Origin: Pelargonium nanum
Taxonomy: Eukaryota > Streptophyta > Magnoliopsida > Geraniales > Geraniaceae
DNA: 28,308 bases
Reading direction: 5' to 3'
Assembly (NCBI GenBank): GCA_036897485.1
Contig: JAYMTF010000922.1
Coordinates: forward strand, 1-28,308
Part shown: piece after piece, positions 9,213-19,496 of the stretch
Layout: each line of letters starts with the position of its first letter
Numbering within the stretch: the stretch's first letter is position 1
Notes under the pieces: model-generated
The model's database searches: none
Seen by the model: the letters and a program-made list of their open reading frames with translations, nothing else
What the model was told of the DNA's origin: nothing
Program-made: the position numbers and the translations under genes

Positions 9213-11911
9213 TTTCTCTGGTGAGTGACCAAACACAGAATCCTCAATTGGGTTGTCTTCAATGTTGCCAATTATAAGGTTAAAACCATCTAGAATTCTA
9301 GATCATGTACTGAGATTCTCTGAACTATGCTACACAAAAAGTTGTGAACAGCAGTGAAACTGATATGATTCACTCAAATACATTTAAAGAACATTTTTAT
9401 TAGTAAAGAAAACACATGTTGTATTTGTTATAGTGAAGAATTGAGTGTTGAGTTAGTAGATATGTGCAGAGTTGTGGAGAGCTTTAGAGCTGGAGTTGGG
9501 AAGCTTTAGGCACAAAACAAATGATAGAAACTGAAAAAATAGGTGGAGATTAGATAGAAAAATGAATGGGATTTGAGCCCTAGCAGCTATTTTTGCTTTT
9601 GCCATATACTTTTTGCACATGGCTTGCACCAGGATTGGCTTCATAAAGTTTGCTTGTTATTGGGGCTATTCTATTCCTTTATGGCTACTTCTTCTTATGC
9701 CCTTTTTAAGTGTGTGTTTGGTTTGTTTGTTCTTATAAACATGCCAATGACTTTATGATAGTGGTCACATATTAACCCTCGTACATGTTCCAATAAATTT
9801 GCAGACGCTTTTAGATTCTTTTTCTTTTGTGACTTGCTCGACTATAGAGCATTTATTATAGGCTCGAGACTCCTTGCTTGGTTGAGTCTCTTTCATTAAT
9901 AAGTTCTATATACTATGCGCTAATATGAAAGTGTTCTCAGATTTGTTGTAAAAATTGTTGTTGATGTCGTCCTCAAAGTTCCTCCCATTTATCAGGCCTA
10001 TGATTCACCTTCAACGTTAAATAGTAAGATTAAAACTTCTTCTTTTCAAGTCTTTGAGTAAGGTTCTCACTTGTAAATAAATGTGTAGCTATAAAGTGAA
10101 GAGGTTGTACAATGAGTCGAAATGTTCATCGGACGTGGTATTTGTAATTTTGTAGTGTAGCTGCTTGATTGTGATAGGTTGAATTGATGAAACTCCTCGA
10201 TCGTGATAGGTGGAGAGTGATCTTGGTTTTAGTAAAACTGGACCAAGCCACGCGACTCCTAGACGGCTAAACAAAGCCCACAAGCGTGGGTCCTGATCAG
10301 GGCCACGGGCGTGGCCAAAACCCAACCAACTTCCTTCTTCGGTTCGGTTTGTCTTCATGTGTCTCATCTCCTCGCCTGACATGACGAAAACACAATCAAA
10401 TCGAACAAACTCATATTCACATCCAATATCTCATCAAATTACATTGACAACACAATAAACACTAAACTTTTATTAATGGAATGGAGTAACTGAGACAGTT
10501 TCTTCCTCCTAGTACAAATTGGAGTGACAGTGACTAGACATTTTTTTTTGCAATTACAACTCACCATGGATAGTGACCAATGCACTGAAAAATATCTTGT
10601 CCTAACAACAAGGCATCAACTATGGATTCTTACTAATAAAAATACAAATAATCAATCACATAAAAAAATAAAAAACAAAAAAGAAGCCCAAATATGAGAA
10701 TTAGCCACAATGCACCTACAAGCCAATAATGCTAATATTCAATTGGATCGAATTGATTGCTACTGAATCAATTCAGTCTGGTCTGTGGTCCACTCATTTT
10801 ATGACTATTCGGGTTGGTCCTGATTTATTTTAAGTTTATAATATAGAAACTTGCACTTTTTGACCCGAGGTCGGTCGGTCTGTTGACTCATTTGCCAACT
10901 CTAATAGAAATGAACTTGTTGGGTTGGTTGGAGTGGGTATTATGGTACTTTGGAGCATGGAATGAGAAGAGTTGGTTGAAAATTCCTTGCATCATTCACT
11001 AGCAATTGGTTAGGAGGTGGTCCTTGAAATGTTATTGTTCTACTTGATTGATCACCATTTCTACATGCAAAATAATTGAGGGTTGATCCTTAGAGATGGT
11101 GGATACAAAGCCAATTGTAGTAAAATAGTACAATTTTTAGTAATTATGACTTGCTCTTTTTGTGTTGGATGTGTAATGAGACTTTTATTACTTAAAGATA
11201 CTTATGGTTAGAAAGTAAAAGTATATATCAACTTTCAAGTAATTGGTAAAATCATCTACAAAATATTGCAATATCTTTTAATTATAATTTTAAAATAACA
11301 AGTTAAATTATTCATCATAAGAAAACACTTTGTGAAATGGAGACATTTTCATGTACGTTTGTTTACAACATTTTCAACGATTATCTACAATTTTTTCGTA
11401 GTTTGCTTACTACATTTTCTAACTTAGTAATGTCTTCGTCAACAATACGTAGTGGCTTATCGTAAATAATTGCAAAACCATGGTCAATTTTCACTTGTTG
11501 GGATGTCATCAATAATCTATTGGGAAAATTCAGCATAGACACATTTGTGGCAAATAAGCAAAAGATTTTTAATCTAGAGCCATGAATAATTGGGCATTTG
11601 GGTACAAGGTACCAAAAAGTTCAAGCAATTCATTTGTGGCAAACCATGTGCCCATTTTCCACTCAATTCCCTAAAAGCTTTTCTCTTTGACAAAAGAGTG
11701 GAAACAAAGTGGGGTTTTGAAGAGACTAGAGATTGAGTACTTGAAAGGTATACACTACCTTATGAAATTATATAGTTTGGGATCCTCTGCACAACCGAGA
11801 TTTTGAACACAACCCTTGTTATCGTATTTTGACCCTTAAACTGACAACTTATTCTCTTTTAACACAGATAACAATCTACACGTCAACAAAATTTGCTACC
11901 TCAACAGTCTG
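9213..11911. other. Spacer between IQD and TAF6 (divergent promoters)
   Basis: About 2.7 kb. The part next to 9212 is the IQD leader and promoter; the far end belongs to TAF6 upstream DNA. No credible gene is visible. Repetitive-looking parts are the palindrome cluster near 10277-10316, a GGTTGGTC / GACCCGAGGTCGGTCGG patch at 10800-10910 ending in TTGCCAACTCTA (hAT-like terminus), and long AT-rich low-complexity DNA from 11090 to 11650. Confidence 0.6.
10277..10316. repeat. Cluster of three short palindromes
   Basis: Three adjoining inverted repeats: CCCACAAGCGTGGG (10277-10290), CCTGATCAGG (10292-10301) and GGCCACGGGCGTGGCC (10301-10316). It sits in a GC-rich island inside AT-rich spacer. 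It may be a fragment of a retroelement; no flanking ends were recognised. Confidence 0.6.
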
Positions 11912-12192
11912 ATCTAGTGTGGGCGTCAGAGCATTGAGAGGACCCTTCCCTTGTACTAGAGGACCGGGAAGGATGCACCTCTGGTGTACCAATTATCGTG
12001 TTAAAGATTAGCGTTAGGTAGCCAAGTGCGGAGCGGATAACTCCTGAAAGCATCTAAGTAGTAAGCCCACCCCAAGATGAGTGCTCTCCTATTCCGACTT
12101 TCTCAGAGCCTTCGACAACACAACCGAGACAACGACAGATTCTCCGCCCTATGGGGGAGAAGCGACAGAAGTCTTATGGACACGACGAGATC
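11912..12192 (+). pseudogene. Nuclear plastid DNA insertion: 3' end of chloroplast 23S rRNA
   Basis: About 280 bp read as the 3' end of bacterial/plastid-type large rRNA: GTGTGGGCGTCAGAGCATTG, GAGGACCGGGAAGGATGCAC, CTCTGGTGTACCA, TAGCCAAGTGCGGAGCGGAT, AAGCATCTAAGTAGTAAGCC and CACCCCAAGATGAGTGCTCT. Toward 12120-12190 it is more diverged and short gaps appear at the 23S/4.5S junction. Scattered substitutions show that it is an old nuclear copy. It is too short to be functional. A short frame opening at 12077 is translated rRNA sequence and not a gene. Confidence 0.9.
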
Positions 12193-12506
12193 ATCCAATT
12201 TGACACGTCAATATGCTAAACTTATTGGTGGGGGTAAATTGAGTGACGTGACAACTATATTTACTCATATAATAAATGCAAAGAAATACATAACCCGACC
12301 CGCATGCCCAAGTACCCATTGACCCGACAACCCGCCCAAAATGTATCCAACTATGAATCCGCAAGACAGATTCGGGTTCTGGAACTCGTCGTCTCCACAA
12401 TCCACAAACGGACTCTGATCGAAGGTTCGAGCTTTGAACCAGAAAATCACCATTCTTCATCTCCGTCACCGTCACCGTCACAGACCATCTTCTCCGGTTA
12501 CGCTCT

Positions 12507-12718
12507 GTAAGCAGTTCAGCTTCAATGGTTTCATATCACATTTTATCTAACTTTTAAGCTAGGGTTTAGTGCTTTAAAGGTAGTGAACTTCTGTTTGGTT
12601 ACCGAGAAAGTCCAAGAAAACTGAGCTTTGAATTTTGGATTGTATCTTTTAATTGAGCTTCAGATTGTTACTGAGACCAACAGGAAGTGATGAGTGTCAC
12701 TGTGCAGTGTTTTTGCAG
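12507..12718 (+). other. 5'UTR intron of TAF6
   Basis: A donor GCTCT|GTAAGC at 12507 and an acceptor TTTTTGCAG ending at 12718 leave a 38-nt second leader segment before the ATG at 12757. The intron contains a CTAGGGTTT telo-box-like motif near 12560. Inferred from splice-site quality and position. Confidence 0.65.
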
Positions 12719-12756
12719 CTGGGGAGCTTCAATTCATGAGACATTGAGGAAGCAAA

Positions 12757-15700
12757 ATGAGCATTGTGCCCAAGGAGACAATTGAGGTAATAGCTCAGAG
12801 CATTGGGATAAACAACTTGTCTCCGGATGCTGCGCTTGCTCTTGCCCCTGATGTCGAGTACCGTATGCGCGAGATTATGCAGGTGACATTTCAGTTTCGT
12901 GCTTTGATTGAAAGGGTTTGTTGGGATTTTGTTGTTTTGATGAATTGTTAGATTGCATTACTTGGTTAGATAATGCACAATTCAGCATGTATACTTCTCA
13001 GCATATATTATACAATTTATACTCCATCCGTCCCAAAACGAGTGAACTAACATATCTTAGGGATATTGTCGGTGATTCTTACGTAACTAAAAAATCAAAA
13101 GGGAAAGTGGACACTTATTTTGAGAAAGTGTTTAGAGAAAGTGTACACTCGTTTTGGGATAGAGAGAGTAATTCTTTGTGTTGCTGTTGCTATGTGGCAG
13201 AACAAAAAAGCTTTCTTTTAGTGCTTAGTTACAACATAGGAGGCTTGTCATTATTGGCACTGTGACCAAATATTAAAGAGATGGTTAGATGCGGGAGGTG
13301 TTCCATCAAGTGGAATGTGATATTGATCAATGTGCTTATATTGAAGAGCTGTGGATTTTTATGTCTGTTGATCGAGAATTCAAGATATAGCATAAAGGCA
13401 ATTTGGAATGTTCAGATATGTGGTAAAATGAGATTGAATAAGGGTAGAATATTCTAGTGTCAGAATGGAATCGTAAGGCTAGTAATCACAAGATGGGAAA
13501 TTTAAGTTACTCTTCGTCTGCTCAGTTGTTGGATGATCTTGCCACAGAATGAAAATATGACATTACTGACTTGTTTATGGAAAATGAGATAGGGTTCAAT
13601 ATAATCTCCTTTGACGAAAATGCAGGAGGCAATTAAATGCATGCGTCACTCAAGGAGGACAACATTGACAGCAGATGATGTTGATGGAGCACTCAACTTA
13701 CGAAATATTGAGGTAAGTTCTCTTAATTGCTACGTTTTAATGCAATGTTTTTCTTCTTTCAATTTGTTGATTTCTACCCTTATGCTTGCTATGGCAATGG
13801 CTCATGCTCATTGATAGAAGAAGTTCTCTTAATGACTAGATTTAGTGTTCCTTACTTCGCATATGCTCATCTGTTTGTTTAATAAAACTTCTTCCCAAAC
13901 AATGCCTCTCTTCTTTTCTTCTTTATCTTTTCATTTTTTTTTTTGCTGGGAGTCCTTAAATTTCAGTGAGAGCTGCAAGATGGAAGACATCTATAAAGAT
14001 TAAAGAGTTTACCGCCTTAGGGTAATGTTCTTAAGAAGATATAAGCTTTATATTTGGATGTTATGCTTTTGCAATACATCATTTTAAAAGTGCGTTGTGT
14101 CAGATATTAACTAAGAGGGGCTTACTAAGTATTAATAGGAAAGATGGACTATTTACGAACAAAAATAAGAAAGTTATTAAAAGTGCATTGCAAACGATGC
14201 ACCTAATCCAATAAATGTGATCTGTCTCCGTAAAAACATGTGAGCCTTATTTAGTTTCTAAAAATTTGGGGAACTCATTTTCTCTCATTCTATTCTCCTC
14301 AGCCAATATATGGTGTCGCATCTGGCGGTCCTTTGCAGTTCAAAAGAGCTATTGGACACAAGGATTTGTTCTACATTGATGACAAGGATGTGGAGTTCAA
14401 AGATGTAAGAAAATATGTATCATATTAATTGCCTTTTAACTGAAGTAGGTGGCATACTTTTTCATGTTTGTTTTTTGGTTGAATTGTAGGTAATTGAAGC
14501 TCCTCTACCGAAAGCACCACTTGATACTGCAATTGTTTGTCACTGGCTAGCTATTGATGGTGTTCAACCTGCTATTCCAGAAAATGCTCCAGTGGAAGGT
14601 ATGTGTCCGGATTTAGGGACAATGGGTAAAATAATTCTCACAAGCACAATCATTCAAACTCGGAATTTTGATATAGTATCCAAGCCAGTGTGGACTATTT
14701 AAAGATATATCAGCTTTACTTTGTTATTATAGTTAAAACAAAATTTGGGAGCTAATCACGTGGTTATGTTTGTCTGCAGTAATCACTGCTCCATCTGATG
14801 GCAAAAAGCTTGAACGTAAAGATGATGAGCTTCCTGTTGACATTAAATTACCAGTCAAACATATACTATCTAGAGAGCTTCAGGTATACAATGTAGTATC
14901 ATTGCATCATGTATTAATTCTTTGTGATCTAATGTTTCTTTCTCAATTGAGCACTTCACTCATATGTCCTTTGTTTTTCAATTGCAGCTTTACTTTGACA
15001 AAATCACTGAACTTATTATTAGTAAGTCTGATTCTGTGCTATTTAAAGAAGCATTAGTGAGTTTGGCCACAGACTCTGGACTTCATCCTTTAGTTCCTTA
15101 TTTCACATGCTTCATTGCTGACGAGGTAATAATTTCTAGAATTTGTGATCAGTGTGTAAACAGTTAAAAGAAAAGTAGCTATTTGGTGCTTATGCTAATT
15201 GTTGATCAGGTTCCTCGTGGTTTGAGTGATTTCCCTCTTCTGTTTGCTTTGATGCGTGTTGTTTCGAGTCTCCTTCAAAATCCTCACATACACATAGAAC
15301 GTTATGTAAGTTGACCTCTGATTCACTTTCTCTTTTATTTTATGTTGAAATTTGAATAATGGGTTAGATTCTGGCTTCAATTCATGTTAAGGAGGTTTTG
15401 GTAGTATTGTGTGTGGGTGTAGCACATGTCAATGTGTGTAAACTATCTTAAATGGCATTTTCTCATAATATTTTTATATCTACTAAAAAAGTCGCATTGC
15501 TTGAACTCTTATGCTTTCCTTGAAGGATCTCCTACCTGTAAATCTGAGAAGTTAATTATTTTATCATCAGTTGCACCAATTGATGCCATCTGTGGTGACC
15601 TGCCTCGTTGCAAGAAGGTTAGGAAACAGGCTTGCTGATAACCACTGGGAGCTTAGAGACTTCACAGCCAAGCTTGTTGCTGTAATATGCAAAAGGTTAG

Positions 15701-18394
15701 GGTCTGTTTTTCTACACGTAAAGCACTGATCACAGATCGGATGTTACCTTCAACGTTTTTTTGTTTGTTTTTTTTTTCTGTTTCAATTTATCTTAACTCT
15801 CTTTTAGATGATGAAGTACAAAGCAATGCATTAATAATAATAGCACTTGCGTTCTGTGGATGCTTGATTCTGACCATCCATAATATATGCACGTCTCAGT
15901 TCATTCAAAGCTGCTTATGTGTTGAGGCTGTAATAGACCTTTTCCCCACCATAATTCTCAGATTTCTCAATTCTCATAGTTTGTAACCATGTGATTGATT
16001 AACATTAATAACCCGGTGTGATTCTTAGTGTATAACCTGCGCAAATTTCGGGTTAGTTTTAAGTGTTTGCGCGCACTGCATTGATGTAGTTTGGATAACC
16101 TGGACACACCCCGCTGAGATAAATTTCCAATCAATTCAATCTCCGTAACAAAATTGTTCCATTGATACGTAAGATGGCATGTGTTTTTATATTATTTACC
16201 CGCATCACTTGTTTGTAGATACTGCAATCTAAACATAAGTACTATTGCAGATTTGGACATGTTTATAACACTCTACAGACACGTTTGACAAAGACTTTGC
16301 TCAATGCATTTTTAGACCCAAAACGCGCCTTGACTCAACATTATGGCGCCATTCAAGGGTTAGCAGCCTTAGGGCCAAACGTGGTATTCTCTTCTCACAT
16401 GGTGCTTGTGATTTAGTATACTCATGTGCTTTGACTTTTATGTTGGGTTTGCTTTTAAAATTCATTGAATGTTGCATGTGCAACAAGTGTTAGACCCAAA
16501 TGATAATCCATTGGGAGAGAAAAGAAAAAGAGGTTAGCAGTTAACCTTTTTACTTGAATGGAAACTAAACTTGACAAGAAGTTTTACTTAAAATGTTGTG
16601 CCAGACCTGCCCTCTTGGTAATTCATCTAAAGTTGCAGACTTAAAAAATAAGCATTTTCTATAGATATTTCTATAAGAAGATATTTGGCGTGGCTTCAAG
16701 AATGCTCAATGTTTAAATGTAGTAATAACTGCTTACAATTCTCTTTATACAATCTGTTAGAAATCCAGGCTGATTGCAACCCCTTTGCTCAAGTATTCAA
16801 ATTTAAAGCTTTTCTTTTATTTTTTTTTTAATGAAACATGTATTAAAAAAATATATTGCACTCACAACACACCCTTTGACATAATTAAATATATGTTTGT
16901 ATGCAAATGAGGTTTGAACACCTACTGTTTTATAAGATTAAATGCTTTATGTATATTTTTGTGTTTTTGTCACAAAGTCCTGCATTCCTTTCCAGATGAC
17001 CATTATTATGTTTCCAAAGCTATTTTGTGTTCCTGTTCTACTTCCCGTTTCTATTATCTATTTATATTTGGAGTGACTTGATCCATTTGGAATGCTTTAA
17101 CAAGTAGGTCCGCCTTCTTATACTGCCAAATCTTGAACCATATCTGCGACTTCTTGAACCGGAGATGCTTTTTGAGAAGCAAAAGAATGAGATGAAGAGG
17201 CATGAAGCTTGGCGCGTTTATGGGGCTTTGCTGGTGAGATATCTTTTGCTTATATGATGCTTGTATTATTGCATATGATCTAGTGGATTAGTGTATATTA
17301 GTATCAGTATGTAGTGTGGGTGATGAGACCGTGCATTTTTCAGTGTGCAGCAGGTCAATCCATATATGAACGGCTCAAGATCTTCCCGCCTTTGCCATCA
17401 CCACCAGCACATTCTGTCTTGAGGACCAATGCAAGAGTAGCTACTATAATACCAAGTAAGTGTCACTGGCTTGATTGCTGAAATATGTCATTTGACAATA
17501 CAACTAATTTTCAATTTCAGATGTTTGTAATATACCTTTAGTTATGATCTCCAAATTATTTAAGATTGCTTCAATATGTAAGATTCTAACAAATAGAAAA
17601 AGGTTACTGGTAACAAGCATAAATATAGGATGGGCTTTTCTATGTTATCACATTCCGTCCAGACTACCCTTTTGGGTTGGGCTCTCCTATTGGGCTTAGG
17701 TTGTTCCGTTAGTGCTTTCAATGAGAGCCGACCAAAGTGGAAGGGGTGACTTAGGAAGGGACGGCCTAGATGGATTAGTGTGAGTCAAGAGTGGGTCCAC
17801 CTAGAGTGGGCCCCGCAGACCTCGGCTTTAAAGGGAGGTCCAATGGTAAGATCCCACATCAGAAACATACCATGTACCTATCAGACTAGTCGTTTGGTGA
17901 ATCTAAGGGGATTTAAACCTTTAAGCACATAAGATAATTCGATTCTCAATTTCATATTTGTTGAGGTTGGACTCTAACCCTGCTTCGCTTTTGATGCATA
18001 TTGATCGGGAGATAAACGCCGGGCAAGCATGGACCATTTGGAAGAGCAGTCACCCCTCAAGAAGATAGTAACTGACGGTCCCATTGGCGTTGCATCCACA
18101 AACTCCTCCATAGCTCCCATGGAAGTGGACACAGTAGGTCCAGCCTCCTCAAGCGATCCCAATGTAGGCACATCGTCATCTTCTAAACCGACAGCTGATG
18201 AGACCATCCCAAGCAGCAGCAACAGCGGCAAAATCAAGAAAAGTACTAGTCAGGCCCTGAAGACATCGGCAATCCTCAATCAAGTATGGAAGGACGACCT
18301 GAACTCTGGGCGTCTCCTGGTATCGCTGTTTGAGCTGTTCGGCGAAAGCACGCTCTCCTTCATTCCACTTCCGGAGATGTGTATGTTCCTCTGA
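12757..18394 (+). CDS. TAF6: TFIID subunit TAF6 (TBP-associated factor 6)
   Basis: Twelve coding exons: 12757-12882, 13626-13712, 14303-14404, 14490-14598, 14780-14883, 14988-15125, 15210-15305, 15571-15695, 16251-16383, 17108-17233, 17344-17455, 18012-18394. Phases match at every junction and the total is 1641 nt, or 546 residues, the expected plant length. TAF6 pairs with TAF9 in TFIID and SAGA-type complexes in the nucleus. Residues 1-70 are the histone fold ([56 protein letters not shown]) followed by [16 protein letters not shown]. Residues about 175-385 are the HEAT-repeat TAF6C region ([64 protein letters not shown]). The tail after residue 420 is Ser-rich, with conserved [12 protein letters not shown] and a terminal PEMCMFL. 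The last intron (17456-18011) carries inserted repeat-like DNA. Confidence 0.97.
13022..13168. mobile_element. Stowaway-like MITE, copy 2
   Basis: 147 bp inside TAF6 intron 1. The left end CTCCATCCGTCCCAAAACGA and the right end TCGTTTTGGGATAGAGAGAG are inverted repeats flanked by TA on both sides (13020-13021 and 13169-13170), the Stowaway/Tc1-mariner target signature. It shares TTAGGGATATTGT and the AAAGTGGACACT segment with the copy at 536-796. Confidence 0.88.
13713..14302 (+). other. TAF6 intron 2
   Basis: 590 nt between GTAAGT and CTCCTCAG. T-rich and A-rich sequence; nothing else recognised. Confidence 0.85.
15696..17107 (+). other. TAF6 introns 8 and 9 with the 133-nt exon 9 between them
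   Basis: Intron 8 is 15696-16250 and intron 9 is 16384-17107. Both are AT-rich. Intron 9 has a B-box-like GAGGTTTGAACACC near 16909-16922 that could be a decayed SINE trace, but no A box or ends were found. Confidence 0.7.
17640..17975. repeat. Repeat-like insertion in TAF6 intron 11
   Basis: A GC-richer block unlike the flanking intron, with TTGGGTTGGGCTCTCC, GGGCCCCGCAGACC and AAGATCCCACATCAGAAA. The last phrase resembles GATCCCACATCG motifs common in plant LTR/TRIM-type repeats. It ends about 35 bp before the TAF6 last exon. No terminal repeats or target duplication could be fixed. Confidence 0.4.
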
Positions 18395-19496
18395 CCCGTT
18401 GTAGAAAGAACTGAACTATGTTAGCTTTAAGCTTATCAAGTTCTCATAACATTTGTCAAATTTTAATGACAGTTCTTGTTGACCCATCGCATCGTTCTCC
18501 AGTTTTTGCATGTTGTGTCTTTTTGCAGTAGTGAATATCTTATAAGTAGTGTTTCGTTGGTCATAAACAGGTGGTTGGTTGTGAAAACAAGCAAGTGAGA
18601 ATGTCTAAAGAGTTTGTTTGTTTTCTGTAGGTTGTGTTTAGAAACTTGAATTTGGTCTGAAATTTTAATTTGAAATGTTGTATTTCAACTGCAAATATCA
18701 TAAACGAGAAACTTTAACAATCGAACGACTTTTTCGGATTATACAGTAAGGAGGACGCACACATGGGTGTCATTTTTGAGCTCGCACGCCTCTAATATGA
18801 ACGTATCAATGTTGGCTGATGTCCTAGGTCCTTTCTCAAAAATGTCTCCGGAGGCCCGTTTTGCAAATGAATACCATCACAAATTTTGGCAGAAAAACAG
18901 CGACTTTGAAAAGCTCATAGGCAGCTCTACGCTAGCCGTATGCTGGAAATTTTCGTTTTGTCACGTTCCTCTATATCTTGTATTTCCAACGACGCCCGTT
19001 TTAGTAGAATTGTGTGTTTTTCGATTAAACAGCTTGTTTTGGGATATACGATGAGGACGCGCACTTGGGTTTCGTTTTTGTGCTCTCACGCCTCTAATAT
19101 GAATGTACTAACGTTGGGGTTGTATATCCCCATAATTATTATCATAATAATTGTAAAAAAATCATCCACAATAATCAACATCATCAACACAGTTAAAAGT
19201 CCTACTCAATACACATTATAAAACTGGCTGCCTCTGCTGCTGTACAAATTATTTACATCCTGGAAACTTTAAATACATAAGGTACAAAAATACCTTGAAC
19301 AAACTGTCCTAAAAACATCTCAAACTGCTTAATGAACCAAAGTAATAAAACATGAGACTAGAAATCTTCATTTTGTGCATCAATATGTACAAATGAACGT
19401 AACTGAAACCGAAATTGTAATGTGTGTCTAAGGTTGTCTGTAGTTTGTGTAGGAGATAGGCCTCGGGCGTGTGTTTCTTCGAAACTTTATAGAATC
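18395..19496. other. Spacer between convergent TAF6 and membrane-protein gene
   Basis: Contains the TAF6 3'UTR, the duplicated block at 18725-19120, and from about 19210 the 3'UTR of the minus-strand gene. Frames in the repeat block are short and not recognised. Confidence 0.6.
18725..19120. repeat. Partial tandem repeat, period about 302 bp
   Basis: A roughly 100-bp block near 18725-18825 (GGAGGACGCACACATGGGTG, CACGCCTCTAATATGAACGT) recurs near 19027-19120 (GAGGACGCGCACTTGGGTTT, CACGCCTCTAATATGAATGT). The shared CACGCCTCTAATATGAA begins at 18785 and 19087. The intervening DNA includes CTTTCTCAAAAATGTCTCCG and CCCGTTTTGCAAATG. This suggests a little over one unit of a tandem or LTR-derived family not recognised here. 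Confidence 0.65.

Noticed and set aside
10089..10382. 97-codon minus-strand frame
   Set aside because: Lies in the palindrome-rich repeat island with no family similarity.
12077..12322. 81-codon frame beginning MSALLFRLSQ
   Set aside because: It is a translation of the plastid 23S rRNA-derived insertion, not a gene.
16905..16950. SINE from the B-box-like GGTTTGAACAC
   Set aside because: No A box, tail or target duplication.
18767..19221. Two 93-95-codon frames in the 302-bp repeat block
   Set aside because: They are overlapping frames in repeat DNA, with no recognised domain or splice context.
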